DNA from: JAWXUU01 sp044426045 | Lineage (GTDB): Bacteria > Bacillota > Clostridia > Christensenellales > CAMQZB01 | Length of the DNA stretch: 64,000 nt | Assembly (NCBI GenBank): GCA_044426045.1 | Contig: JAWXUX010000001.1 | Span: 152,297-216,296, forward strand | Direction of reading: 5' to 3' | Shown: in pieces, positions 42,564 through 50,916 of the stretch | How the letters are laid out: the number at the start of each line of letters is the position of its first letter | Position numbering within the stretch: position 1 is the stretch's first letter | The notes under the pieces: generated by a model | Databases searched by the model: none | What the model saw: the letters and a program-made list of their open reading frames with translations, nothing else | Told to the model about the DNA's origin: nothing | Program-made: the position numbers and the translations under genes

Positions 42564-44312
42564 ATGTCAGAAAAAATGATAAATTTGAAAATAAACGGAA
42601 TTGCAGTGTCAGTTCCTGAAGGCACAACAATCTTGCAAGCCGCAAGGGCAGTTGGTATCAAAATCCCAACATTGTGCTACCTAAAAGAAATCAACGAAAT
42701 CGGCGCATGCAGAGTGTGCGTTGTGGAAGTTAAAGGTGCAAGAACGCTAACAGCATCGTGTGTTTATCCAGTTGCCGAAGGCATGGAAGTCACAACAAAC
42801 AGCGAAAAAGTTATGGATGCAAGAAAGAAAACAGTTGAACTTCTTCTTTCCGACCACAATAAATCATGTTTGAGCTGTGCAAGAAACGGTCAATGCGAAC
42901 TTGCTGAAATCTCAACAAACCTCGGCTGTGATGCAATGAAATATCACGGCGAAGCACCAATGCACCTCACTGATCATTCATCAGAATGGCTAGTTCGCGA
43001 CAACACAAAATGCGTTGTTTGCAAAAGATGTGTTGCAATGTGTAAAAAAATTCAAGAAGTCAGCGTTATTGATGCAATGAAACGTGGTCACAACACATAT
43101 ATCGGATGTGCTTTTGATCAAGACCTTGCGGAAGTTGACTGTGCTGCTTGCGGACAATGTATCAACGTTTGCCCAACTGGTGCACTTCAAGAAAAAGATG
43201 ACCTTGGAAAAATCCAACGCGCGCTCACAGACCCAACTAAACACGTGATCGTTGCAACAGCCCCAGCGGTGAGAGTTGCAATCGGCGAAGAATTCGGATA
43301 TGAAATCGGCACAAACCAAGAAGGCAAAATGGTAACAGCACTTAAATATCTTGGATTTGATAAAGTGTTTGATATCGACTTTTCAGCTGACCTCACAATC
43401 ATGGAAGAAGCGTATGAATTTATCAATCGCGTGAAAACAGGCGGAAAATTCCCAATGTTCACTTCATGTTCTCCAGGTTGGATCAGATATATCGAATATT
43501 ACTATCCAGAACTTCTTGATAACCTTTCATCTTGCAAATCACCACAACAAATGTTCGGTGCGGTTATCAAAACATACTACGCTCAAAAGAACAACATCGA
43601 CCCAAAAGATATCGTGATGGTAACAGTTATGCCATGCACGGCGAAAAAATTTGAAATCACTCGTGAAGATCAAAACGCAAGTGGATATCCTGATATCGAC
43701 TATGTTATGACAACACGCGAACTCGCAAGATTTGTGAGAAGAAAAGGCATCGACTTCAGAATTTTGCCAGACGGCGAGTTTGAAAACCCATTCGGCGTTG
43801 GCTCTGGTGCGGGACTTATCTTCGGCGTGACAGGTGGCGTTATGGAAGCTGCCCTAAGAACAGCAAGCGAAGTTTTGACAGGCGAAAGCTTGCCAGCTGA
43901 AAAACTTGACTTTGTTGACGTCCGCGGAATGGAAGGCGTGAAAGAAGCTAAGTATGACATCAACGGTCTTGAAGTTAAAGTCGCTGTTGTTTCAGGCCTC
44001 ACAAACGCGAAAAAACTTTGCGAAGCAGTGAAAAAAGGCGAAGCTGATTATCACTTTGTGGAAGTTATGTGCTGTCCTGGTGGCTGTCTCAACGGTGGTG
44101 GTCAACCACTAGTGAATGCCGACACAAGAAACTTCACGGACTATAAAGCACTTCGCGCAAAAGCACTCTACGATACTGATAAAAGCATGCAACTCAGAAA
44201 ATCGCATGAAAACCCATATATCAAATCGCTTTATGAAGAATTCTACGGCGAACCAAACAGCCACAAAGCACATCACGATTTGCACACTACATACGTAAAT
44301 CGCAAAAAATAA
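42564..44312 (+). CDS. hydA: [FeFe] hydrogenase catalytic subunit
   Basis: 582 aa. From the N-terminus: plant-type [2Fe-2S] domain (CRVCVVEVKG), the His-Cys3 [4Fe-4S] motif HNKSCLSCARNGQC, two ferredoxin clusters (CVVCKRCVAMC, CAACGQCINVCP), then the H-cluster domain. H-cluster motifs are L1 FTSCSPGW (Cys302), L2 MPCTAKKFE (Cys358) and L3 CCPGGCLNGGGQP (Cys504, Cys508). The residue after Cys302 is Ser303, where classical enzymes have the proton-relay cysteine. Together with hydB and hydC it forms the NAD- and ferredoxin-linked complex. Maturases HydEFG are not in the window. Confidence 0.95.
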   Translation: MSEKMINLKINGIAVSVPEGTTILQAARAVGIKIPTLCYLKEINEIGACRVCVVEVKGARTLTASCVYPVAEGMEVTTNSEKVMDARKKTVELLLSDHNKSCLSCARNGQCELAEISTNLGCDAMKYHGEAPMHLTDHSSEWLVRDNTKCVVCKRCVAMCKKIQEVSVIDAMKRGHNTYIGCAFDQDLAEVDCAACGQCINVCPTGALQEKDDLGKIQRALTDPTKHVIVATAPAVRVAIGEEFGYEIGTNQEGKMVTALKYLGFDKVFDIDFSADLTIMEEAYEFINRVKTGGKFPMFTSCSPGWIRYIEYYYPELLDNLSSCKSPQQMFGAVIKTYYAQKNNIDPKDIVMVTVMPCTAKKFEITREDQNASGYPDIDYVMTTRELARFVRRKGIDFRILPDGEFENPFGVGSGAGLIFGVTGGVMEAALRTASEVLTGESLPAEKLDFVDVRGMEGVKEAKYDINGLEVKVAVVSGLTNAKKLCEAVKKGEADYHFVEVMCCPGGCLNGGGQPLVNADTRNFTDYKALRAKALYDTDKSMQLRKSHENPYIKSLYEEFYGEPNSHKAHHDLHTTYVNRKK

Positions 44313-44323
44313 CCACGCGGTGC

Positions 44324-44431
44324 CAAAATCAGGCATTCTGCTGCGTTAAAGGAACATTTGTGCTCGGTTACGTACGCGAAGTACGCGCCCTTGCCCAAAT
44401 AACCCTTTGCCTTGCATAATACCTAATTTTG
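44324..44431. repeat. Family B palindromic element, copy B3
   Basis: Starts 12 bp after hydA. CAAAATCAGGCATTCTGC pairs imperfectly with the right end (GCATAATACCTAATTTTG). The centre is TTACGTACGCGAAGTACGCG, matching B1 closely. Confidence 0.8.
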
Positions 44432-44524
44432 TCCCCACTGCCAGCTTTTTTTGGGATTGGGTGGGAATAACTATTTCTTTTATTCAATCTTATTTTGAAA
44501 TTTGGTAGTAAATAATATAAAAAT

Positions 44525-44552
44525 AAACGCCTCGCATTTGCGGGGCGTTTTA
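44525..44552 (+). terminator. Intrinsic terminator after the hydrogenase operon
   Basis: AAACGCCTCGC-ATTT-GCGGGGCGTTT: an 11-bp stem with one G-T pair, then T residues. A GTAGGGGCGCAC...GTGCGCCTGC palindrome follows at 44568-44595, similar to the centre of repeat A2. Confidence 0.8.
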
Positions 44553-44641
44553 TATTGTGCAAAAAATGTAGGGGCGCACCCGTGTGTGCGCCTGCGTGCG
44601 TGATTTGCAAAAATTTTTCCAAACGGCATTTGCGGTAGTGT

Positions 44642-44669
44642 TTGTGTTTTTTATAAAATGTGTTATAAT
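44642..44669 (+). promoter_or_regulatory. Promoter of the small zinc-ribbon gene
   Basis: TTGTGT (44642-44647), 16-bp spacer, TATAAT (44664-44669). Confidence 0.55.
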
Positions 44670-44687
44670 GATAAAAAGGGGGCAGTT

Positions 44688-44960
44688 ATGAAACGAGTTA
44701 TTTTGTGGAATGTCACGATTTTTGTGAATATCATATTTTTTATAATCACTGTTTTTGCGCTAGTGTATCATTTGGCTCGCAATCAGCCCGAATTTTGGAT
44801 TTGGTTTTCACTGTTTTGCTGGGGACTTTTCAATTTGATAATATATCTCACATTTCGTTGCCCGCACTGTGGCAAAAAACTTCTGAAAGGCAATAAATTC
44901 GCATTCCTAGACCCCGAATGTGTCCATTGCGGAAAAAATGCCGACCGTAAATACGATTAA
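44688..44960 (+). CDS. Small membrane protein with zinc ribbon
   Basis: 90 aa, no specific family recognised. Two hydrophobic segments (about 5-27 and 36-57) are followed by a CPHC...CVHC zinc-ribbon-like pair at the C-terminus. The ATG at 44688 follows AAAGGGGG. It stands alone between the hydrogenase operon and rnpB. Small TM plus zinc-ribbon proteins are frequent in Clostridia; no function is proposed. Confidence 0.7.
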   Translation: MKRVILWNVTIFVNIIFFIITVFALVYHLARNQPEFWIWFSLFCWGLFNLIIYLTFRCPHCGKKLLKGNKFAFLDPECVHCGKNADRKYD

Positions 44961-45002
44961 AAAATAAATAGAATAAAAAGAAAAACACTCCCCCCAAACC
45001 CA

Positions 45003-45046
45003 TGGCGCCCCCTTCGGGGGAGCTGTCACGAAGTGACTGAGGGGGA
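45003..45046. repeat. REP-like double hairpin
   Basis: CCCCCTTCGGGGG and GTCAC-GAA-GTGAC stem-loops lie side by side, ending in GAGGGGG, which is complementary to the first arm. It is markedly GC-rich compared with its surroundings. From memory, similar units are scattered in gut Firmicute genomes; only one copy is seen here. Confidence 0.55.
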
Positions 45047-45050
45047 AAAG

Positions 45051-45079
45051 AAAAACACTTCCTTTAGGGAAGTGTTTTT
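45051..45079 (-). terminator. Terminator of rnpB
   Basis: AAAAACACTTCC / GGGAAGTGTTTTT stem, T-rich on both strands, directly beyond the 3' end of rnpB. Confidence 0.8.
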
Positions 45080-45094
45080 CACATGTAAAGAGTA

Positions 45095-45416
45095 ATCTAT
45101 AAGCCGAGTTCTGTATTGGATGATCATCTATCTAGGTCGAATGTCGCCAAACGACTCAAGCGATTTTCGGCAAAGACGGGCAGTCTATGTTTGCCTTTTC
45201 TCTTGCACCAGGTGGGGTTTACATGGCATCCGCAGTCGCCCGCAGATCGGTGAGCTCTTACCTCGCCTTTTCATCCTTACAAGTTAAAAACTTGCGGTGT
45301 ATTTCTGTTGCACTTTCCTTAAAGTCGCCTCCAGTAGGGGTTACCTACCACCCTTGCCCTGTGGTGCCCGGACTTTCCTCGTGTTATCACGCGATCATCT
45401 GACTACCTTCACGAGA
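45095..45416 (-). ncRNA. rnpB: RNase P RNA
   Basis: Catalytic RNA that removes 5' leaders from pre-tRNA. On the minus strand, conserved region I reads GAGGAAAGTCCGGGC, followed by ACCACAGGGCAAGGGTGG, CAGAAATACACCGC, the P15-like GTAAACCCCACC and the typical 3' end ATAGATGATCATCC...ACAGAACTCGGCTTAT. Length is about 320 nt. Ends are estimated from the promoter and the 3' motif. Reading frames on the plus strand through this locus are artefacts. Confidence 0.93.
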
Positions 45417-45419
45417 GTT

Positions 45420-45448
45420 ATTTTAACACAAAATAAAAATAAAAGCAA
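45420..45448 (-). promoter_or_regulatory. rnpB promoter
   Basis: On the minus strand TTGCTT, a 17-bp spacer and TAAAAT (45425-45420), ending about 7 nt before the predicted RNA start. Confidence 0.65.
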
Positions 45449-45482
45449 CCGTACCCCCGAAAATAAAAAAATAAATAATAAA

Positions 45483-45530
45483 ATAATCAATCGCAAACGA
45501 TTGACAGCAAGCGATTGATTATGCTAGAAT
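45483..45530 (+). promoter_or_regulatory. MarR operator overlapping the exporter operon promoter
   Basis: ATAATCAATCGC (45483-45494) and GCGATTGATTAT (45511-45522) form a perfect 12-bp inverted repeat, with an extra CGATTGA half-site between them that also pairs with the left arm. TTGACA (45501-45506) lies inside the palindrome and TAGAAT (45525-45530) follows after 18 bp. A bound MarR dimer would cover the -35 box. Confidence 0.75.
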
Positions 45531-45577
45531 GCAAACATGATAAATATGAAAATGAAATTTATAGAAAAGGAGAGACA

Positions 45578-46072
45578 ATGGAAATTGAAGAAATGATAAA
45601 AGCAAAAACCGAATTTTTAAAAACGCATGGTTTCAATCATCCTAAAAAAAGGATGCTACACAACGTCCGCAGAATTCACGATAAAATGGAAAAGGACGGA
45701 AACGCAAGGCTGAAAGAATATGATTTGACACTAGCCCAAGGGCACGTTCTTGGCTTTTTGCTAGCTCACGGCGGGAAAGCCCCATTGAAAGAACTTGAAA
45801 AGGCACTCAATGTTGCACAATCAACATCGGCAGGGCTTGTTTCTCGTCTTGAAAAAAGGGGATATATTGAAAACATAGCCGACGAAACGGATAAGCGTAT
45901 AAAAATTGTGGAAATAACAAAAAGCGGACTTGAAGCAATGTGCAATATTGGCGAAACTATGAAATCAATCGAAAGCAAGATACTTTCGCCCCTTTCGGAA
46001 GAAGAGCGAGAAACTTTCATGGGTCTACTTGTGAAAATATCAAAAGGTCTTGATGGCGAAAATAACAAATAA
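45578..46072 (+). CDS. MarR-family transcriptional regulator
   Basis: 164 aa winged-helix regulator. The recognition region reads PLKELEKALNVAQSTSAGLVSRLEKRGYI and the wing DETDKRIKIVEITKSG, cited in part. The ATG at 45578 has AAAAGGAGAG upstream; an earlier in-frame ATG at 45515 lies between the -10 and -35 boxes and can be excluded. It precedes two ABC exporter genes and its promoter contains a palindromic operator, so it probably represses the whole unit and releases it when a drug-like ligand binds. Confidence 0.88.
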   Translation: MEIEEMIKAKTEFLKTHGFNHPKKRMLHNVRRIHDKMEKDGNARLKEYDLTLAQGHVLGFLLAHGGKAPLKELEKALNVAQSTSAGLVSRLEKRGYIENIADETDKRIKIVEITKSGLEAMCNIGETMKSIESKILSPLSEEERETFMGLLVKISKGLDGENNK

Positions 46073-46178
46073 AATAGCCACTAGCAACATAAAATAATAA
46101 TAAAAAGAAAGTAAAAGAAAATAAAAAGTAAATAAAAATAAAAAGTAAAAAAATAAACACAACTACTAGGAGAACTTA

Positions 46179-47933
46179 ATGAAAAAAATTTTTCAAAGCA
46201 TGGGCAAGCGTGAATGGCTGTTTCTTGGAATAGTATTTTTGCTTGTAACGGCACAAGTGCAACTTGACCTTATTTTGCCTGAATATATGAGTCAAATCAC
46301 AATCCTCGTGCAAACTGAAGGCACGGTGATGAGCGATATTTTGATAACAGGTGGCAAAATGATTGCGTGCTCGCTCGTCAGCCTTTCGCTCACAGTCGCA
46401 ATCGGCGTTTTTGGGGCATTTATTGCAACAACGGTTTCAATGCGACTAAGAGAGCAAGTGTATAACAAAACAATGTCGTTTTCTATGGGTGATATCAACA
46501 ACTTTTCAATAGGCAGTTTGATAACTCGCACAACGAATGACATCACGCAAATTCAAAACTTCTTTTCAATGGGCTACATCGCAATTTTCCGTGCCCCAAT
46601 GATGGCAGTGCTTGCAATTTTGAAAATCGCAGGCAAAAACATGACTTTCACAGCAACAACGGCGATTTCCATTGCGGTCTTGGTCTGCGTTTTGTTCACG
46701 GTGATAAGCCTTTCAATGCCAAAATCAAAAATCATTCAAAAACTAGCCGACAGATTGAACGTTGTGACTCGCGAACACCTCACTGGCGTGAGAGTAGTGC
46801 GTGCCTATAACGCCGAAAGCTATCAAGAAGATAAATTTGAAGAAACAAACGTGAAAGTGAAAAACGCAAACACGTTCGTGGGAAGAGCAACCGCACTTAT
46901 AAGCCCATTCATGATGTTCACGATGTCTATGCTCACCCTCGCAATCTATTGGGTTGGTGCAATAATAATCAACCAAGCAGGCGCGATGGATAAGCTCGTT
47001 ATCTTTTCGGATATGGTGGTTTTCTCGTCATATGCAATGATGATAATAATGTCCTTTATGATGCTTTCAATGACGCTTCTCATGTGGCCTCGTGCAATGG
47101 TTGCGCTTGGCAGAATTTCCGAAGTTATCGATTTTGAAAACACTGTGAAAGAGGGAACTAAAGAAGAAAGTGACGTAAAAACTGATGTCGCACTAGAATT
47201 CAAAAACGTAACTTTTGCATATCCTGGCTCGGAAGAACCCGTTATCGACGGCGTTTCATTCAAAATCGCAAAAGGCGAAACAGTCGCGTTTATCGGTGCA
47301 ACGGGCAGTGGCAAAACAACAATCATCAATCTAATACTTCGCTTCTACGACTGCACAGGCGGTGAAATCCTCGTTGATGGAATGAATATCAAGCAATACA
47401 CACAATCCGCCCTACGTGCTAAATTTGGGCTTGTAACGCAAAAAGCACTGCTATTTTCTGGTGACATTGGCTCAAATATTGCATTTGGTGTTGAAAGTGG
47501 CAAAATTGTGGCAGAGCAAATCGACACAGCCGTGGAAATTTCCGGCTCAAAAGACTTTATTGATAAAGTTGGTCACACGGGCAGGGTTTCGCAAGGTGGC
47601 TTGAATTTCTCGGGCGGTCAAAAGCAAAGAATTTCAATCGCACGAGCGGTATATAAAGACCCTGAAATTTATCTTCTTGACGACTGTTTTTCTGCGCTTG
47701 ATTATAAAACTGATAGAAACCTCAGAAAAGCACTTGCGGAAAAAACTGCCGATGCAACAAAACTTATGGTCGCTCAACGTATATCAACAGTGAAAGATGC
47801 CGATCAAATCGTGGTGCTTGACGGCGGAAAGGTTGCGGATATCGGCACGCACAAAAACTTGCTTGAAAATTCAAAAATATACACAGAAATTGCTTCGTCA
47901 CAACTTTCAAAGGAGGAACTTGCAAATGGATAA
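46179..47933 (+). CDS. ABC exporter half-transporter with degenerate ATP site
   Basis: 584 aa: membrane domain with six helices (about 1-310) then a nucleotide-binding domain. Walker A is GATGSGKTT (373-381) and the signature is FSGGQKQR. At the catalytic Glu position after Walker B there is Asp502 (YLLDD), and the H-loop His is Gln533 (VAQRIST). That is the pattern of the degenerate partner in heterodimeric exporters such as TM287/288, BmrCD and LmrCD. It overlaps the next gene by 8 bp. Substrate is unknown; a multidrug type is likely from the MarR context. Confidence 0.88.
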   Translation: MKKIFQSMGKREWLFLGIVFLLVTAQVQLDLILPEYMSQITILVQTEGTVMSDILITGGKMIACSLVSLSLTVAIGVFGAFIATTVSMRLREQVYNKTMSFSMGDINNFSIGSLITRTTNDITQIQNFFSMGYIAIFRAPMMAVLAILKIAGKNMTFTATTAISIAVLVCVLFTVISLSMPKSKIIQKLADRLNVVTREHLTGVRVVRAYNAESYQEDKFEETNVKVKNANTFVGRATALISPFMMFTMSMLTLAIYWVGAIIINQAGAMDKLVIFSDMVVFSSYAMMIIMSFMMLSMTLLMWPRAMVALGRISEVIDFENTVKEGTKEESDVKTDVALEFKNVTFAYPGSEEPVIDGVSFKIAKGETVAFIGATGSGKTTIINLILRFYDCTGGEILVDGMNIKQYTQSALRAKFGLVTQKALLFSGDIGSNIAFGVESGKIVAEQIDTAVEISGSKDFIDKVGHTGRVSQGGLNFSGGQKQRISIARAVYKDPEIYLLDDCFSALDYKTDRNLRKALAEKTADATKLMVAQRISTVKDADQIVVLDGGKVADIGTHKNLLENSKIYTEIASSQLSKEELANG

Positions 47934-49764
47934 CAACGAAAAAAGAATGGAAAGACCAGCAGGCGGCCCTCCAATGGGCGGAGGTCCAGGCGGTCCTGGC
48001 GGAAGAATGGCGGGCGCTGAAAAGCCGAAAGATTTCATTGGAAGCATGAAAAAAATATTCAGCTATTCAAAAGGTCATTCAAGACTAGTGCTGATTGCGT
48101 TGATTTTTGCAATCACATCATCAATTCTGTCGCTAATCGGTCCATCGCAACTCGCGAAAATAACCGACCTTATAATAGATGGCATGGCTTCAACAATCGA
48201 TATTTCGGCGGTCGCAAAAATTGGAACAATGCTTGCGATAATCTATGGTGCAAGCCTTATTTTCAACTACTCGCAAGGAGCAATCCTCGTGACGGTTTCG
48301 CAAAAAATTTCAAAGGATCTAAGAACCGACCTCATTCAAAAAATCAACAAACTCCCACTTGCCTATTTTGATAAAACGTCATATGGCGACACCCTTTCAA
48401 GGGTAACAAACGATATCGACACAATCGGCACAAGCCTTTCGCAGTCGCTATCAACAATGGCATCGGGAATTTTCACATTCTTGGGTGCACTAATTTTGAT
48501 GTTTGCAACAAACTGGATAATGGCGATTTCGGGGCTTCTCGCAACGATGATAGGCTTCGCCCTTGCGATGTTTTTTATCAAAAAATCACAAGGCTACTTC
48601 AAAAATCAACAATTCATGCTTGGTAAGGTGAATGCACACGTCGAAGAAAACTACACAGGTCACACCGTTGTCAAAGCGTATGGTGGCGAGCAGTTCGCAA
48701 AAACAAAATTTGACGAATCAAACAGTAAGCTCCAAAACGCCGCATGGAAAGCGCAATATATCTCGGGTCTTATGATGCCAGTTATGAGCTTTGTTGGCAA
48801 CTTTGCCTATGTTATCGTGTGTATCGTCGGTGGTGTTCTCGCCTTTTCTGGAAGTATCTCTTTTGCCATTATCGTGGCATTCATGATATATATCCGCCTT
48901 TTCACCCAACCACTAACGCAAATGGCGCAAGCGATGACAACCCTTCAATCGGCAGCTGCCGCAAGCGAAAGAGTTTTCGGAATTCTTGAAGAAGAAGAAC
49001 TAGTGAAAGATGATGAAGACGCAGTAGAAATCAAAAACGTGAAAGGTGATGTTCAGTTCAAAGACGTGTTCTTTGGCTACAATCCAAACAAAATTATCAT
49101 CCACGATTTCTCAGCCCAAATCAAAGCGGGTCAAAAAGTTGCAATCGTTGGACCAACGGGTGCGGGCAAAACAACCCTCGTGAACCTTCTGATGCGTTTT
49201 TATGATACAAACAGCGGTGAAATTCTTCTTGATGGCGTGCCAATAGGTAAAATCAAGCGCGAAAGTATCCACAACATGTTTGCAATGGTTTTGCAAGACA
49301 CATGGATGTTTGAAGGCACAATCCTTGAAAACATTATATACAGCGAGCAAAACGTCACAAAAGAGCAAGTTGTCGAGGCGTGCAAAGCGGTGGGAATTCA
49401 CCACACAATCATGACAATGCCACACGGCTATGAAACATTCATGGAAAACGCCGAACTTTCCGCTGGTGAAAAGCAACTTCTCACTATTGCAAGAGCAATG
49501 GTGAAATCAGCGGAACTTCTTATTTTGGACGAAGCAACAAGCTCGGTGGACACGCGAACAGAACTTCTGATTGCAAAAGCCATGGATAACCTATCAAATG
49601 GAAAAACATCATTTATTATCGCCCACCGCCTCTCAACAATAAAAAATGCCGACCTCATCTTGGTGATGAAAGACGGCAACGTTATCGAAAGCGGAAACCA
49701 CGACGCTCTTATAGGGGAGAATGGGTTCTATGCAGAGCTTTATAATAGTCAGTTTGAGAACTAA
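47926..49764 (+). CDS. ABC exporter half-transporter with canonical ATP site
   Basis: 612 aa. It starts with a hydrophilic Gly/Pro/Met-rich tail (residues 1-30), followed by the membrane domain (about 45-350) and the NBD: Walker A GPTGAGKTT (409-417), Walker B LLILDEATSSVD with catalytic Glu, and H-loop AHRLST. Its signature is divergent (LSAGEKQ). Together with the previous gene, the working ATP site would use this protein's Walker motifs and the partner's FSGGQ. The ATG at 47926 has AGGAGG; reading upstream of it is in the overlapping gene. Confidence 0.9.
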   Translation: MDNNEKRMERPAGGPPMGGGPGGPGGRMAGAEKPKDFIGSMKKIFSYSKGHSRLVLIALIFAITSSILSLIGPSQLAKITDLIIDGMASTIDISAVAKIGTMLAIIYGASLIFNYSQGAILVTVSQKISKDLRTDLIQKINKLPLAYFDKTSYGDTLSRVTNDIDTIGTSLSQSLSTMASGIFTFLGALILMFATNWIMAISGLLATMIGFALAMFFIKKSQGYFKNQQFMLGKVNAHVEENYTGHTVVKAYGGEQFAKTKFDESNSKLQNAAWKAQYISGLMMPVMSFVGNFAYVIVCIVGGVLAFSGSISFAIIVAFMIYIRLFTQPLTQMAQAMTTLQSAAAASERVFGILEEEELVKDDEDAVEIKNVKGDVQFKDVFFGYNPNKIIIHDFSAQIKAGQKVAIVGPTGAGKTTLVNLLMRFYDTNSGEILLDGVPIGKIKRESIHNMFAMVLQDTWMFEGTILENIIYSEQNVTKEQVVEACKAVGIHHTIMTMPHGYETFMENAELSAGEKQLLTIARAMVKSAELLILDEATSSVDTRTELLIAKAMDNLSNGKTSFIIAHRLSTIKNADLILVMKDGNVIESGNHDALIGENGFYAELYNSQFEN

Positions 49765-49785
49765 AAAAAGCGTAGCTTTTTTAAG
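49761..49785 (+). terminator. ABC gene-end hairpin
   Basis: CTAAAAAAAGC, loop GTA, GCTTTTTTAAG: the left arm includes the stop codon; one internal mismatch. It continues directly into repeat A5. Confidence 0.65.
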
Positions 49786-49982
49786 TGAAAAGTGAAAAGT
49801 GAAAAGTGAAAAGTGTGGTAATGCACTCAGCTTCGCTTCGTGCTTTTCAATTATATTTGTAATCCATAAAAGGGACGTAACTATTCAAATAGGAGCGTCC
49901 CTATTTTACTGTCCAAATCCAAATGGGGTGCACGAGCGTAGCGAGTGCCTACCACACTTTTCACTTTTCACTTTTCACTTTT
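49783..49982. repeat. Family A nested palindromic element, copy A5
   Basis: Both arms are built only of AGTGAAA heptamers (right arm as TTTCACT). Cores are GTGGTAATGCACTCAG and GCGAGTGCCTACCAC; the central hairpin AGGGACG / CGTCCCT is followed by ATTTTA. It lies between convergent ABC and rpmB genes. Confidence 0.88.
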
Positions 49983-50013
49983 TACATAAAAGCGTAACTT
50001 TTCGCCTTTTGGG

Positions 50014-50042
50014 TATAAAAAAAGGAAGCCACCTGACTTCCT
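50014..50042 (-). terminator. Intrinsic terminator of rpmB
   Basis: On the minus strand AGGAAG-TCAGGTGG-CTTCCT followed by TTTTTTT. Confidence 0.8.
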
Positions 50043-50099
50043 ATCTTTACTAATTCAATTTCTGTTAATAATGTAATCTTTAAAAAACGTGGTTAAGAA

Positions 50100-50288
50100 C
50101 TAAGCTCTTTCAACCTTACCGCTTTTCATGCAAGATGTACAAACATATTCAGAGGAAACTACGCCGTTTTTGACAATTTTAACCTTTTGAACGTTCGCAC
50201 CCCAACTTCTTCTAGTTTTTCTGTTTGAGTGACTCACGTTGTTACCACTCATAGGTCCTTTATCACAGATACTGCATACCTTTGACAT
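50100..50288 (-). CDS. rpmB: Ribosomal protein bL28
   Basis: 62 aa large-subunit protein. It is the zinc-binding (C+) form, with CSIC near the N-terminus and CTSC near the C-terminus, and the conserved SHSNRKTRRSWGANVQ. GGAGGTG precedes the start. It is divergent from gls24-fakA, the same neighbourhood as in Bacillus. Confidence 0.97.
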   Translation of the reverse strand: MSKVCSICDKGPMSGNNVSHSNRKTRRSWGANVQKVKIVKNGVVSSEYVCTSCMKSGKVERA

Positions 50289-50321
50289 ATCAACACCTCC
50301 TTTTTAATCATTTACCAAACT

Positions 50322-50350
50322 ATACTATCATCTTTTAGAAAAAAAATCAA
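50322..50350 (-). promoter_or_regulatory. rpmB promoter
   Basis: On the minus strand TTGATT (50350-50345), 17-bp spacer, TAGTAT (50327-50322). Confidence 0.6.
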
Positions 50351-50472
50351 CCGAATTGCTAAGCAAATTGAATTTTTTTTAAAAAAAATATAATAATAAC
50401 CAAAAAGATACACTAAAAACGAAAGAAGTCAATATTTTAAGATTTTTAAGTCTAAAATAATATATAAATATC

Positions 50473-50501
50473 TTGCGTTATTATCCAAAAAGTAGTAGAA
50501 T
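50473..50501 (+). promoter_or_regulatory. gls24-fakA promoter
   Basis: TTGCGT (50473-50478), 17-bp spacer, TAGAAT (50496-50501). The rest of the rpmB-gls24 spacer is AT-rich without further features. Confidence 0.6.
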
Positions 50502-50556
50502 ATAATAGATATAGTATGGAATATTATATAAAAAAACAATAGCGGAGGATAGAAAC

Positions 50557-50907
50557 GTGGCTGTTAACACAAGAAACGCATACGGTAAAATTTCAATAAC
50601 AGATGAAGCGATCGCACTCGTTGCGGGGAAATCGGCAAGGGCATGTTATGGCATTGTTGATATGGCATCAAGAAGACTATCAGACAGCATTTCCTCTCTA
50701 CTAAACAAACAATCAACATCAAAAGGCGTAAAAGTCACAACATATGGCGACAGAATATATATTGACCTCTTCGTGGTGGTTAAATATGGACTTTCAATAA
50801 CAGCGGTTGCAGAATCAGTTAAAGAAACTGTAAAGTATCGCATTGAAAGCTTCACAGGAATGTTCGTCGACGTTGTGAACGTCAATATCGTCGGTGTCAA
50901 ACTATAG
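50557..50907 (+). CDS. Asp23/Gls24 family protein (YloU-like)
   Basis: 116 aa with a GTG start 7 bp after GCGGAGGA. The Asp23 domain fills the protein (YGKISITDEAIALVAGKSA, DRIYIDLFVVVKYG). YloU-type proteins are small envelope-associated proteins regularly encoded with the fatty acid kinase-like gene that follows 9 bp downstream. Exact role unknown. Confidence 0.88.
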   Translation: MAVNTRNAYGKISITDEAIALVAGKSARACYGIVDMASRRLSDSISSLLNKQSTSKGVKVTTYGDRIYIDLFVVVKYGLSITAVAESVKETVKYRIESFTGMFVDVVNVNIVGVKL

Positions 50908-50916
50908 GGTGGTTAT

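Noticed and set aside
45187..45518. Open frames of 71-73 codons on the plus strand
   Set aside because: They lie across the RNase P RNA gene and its promoter on the opposite strand.
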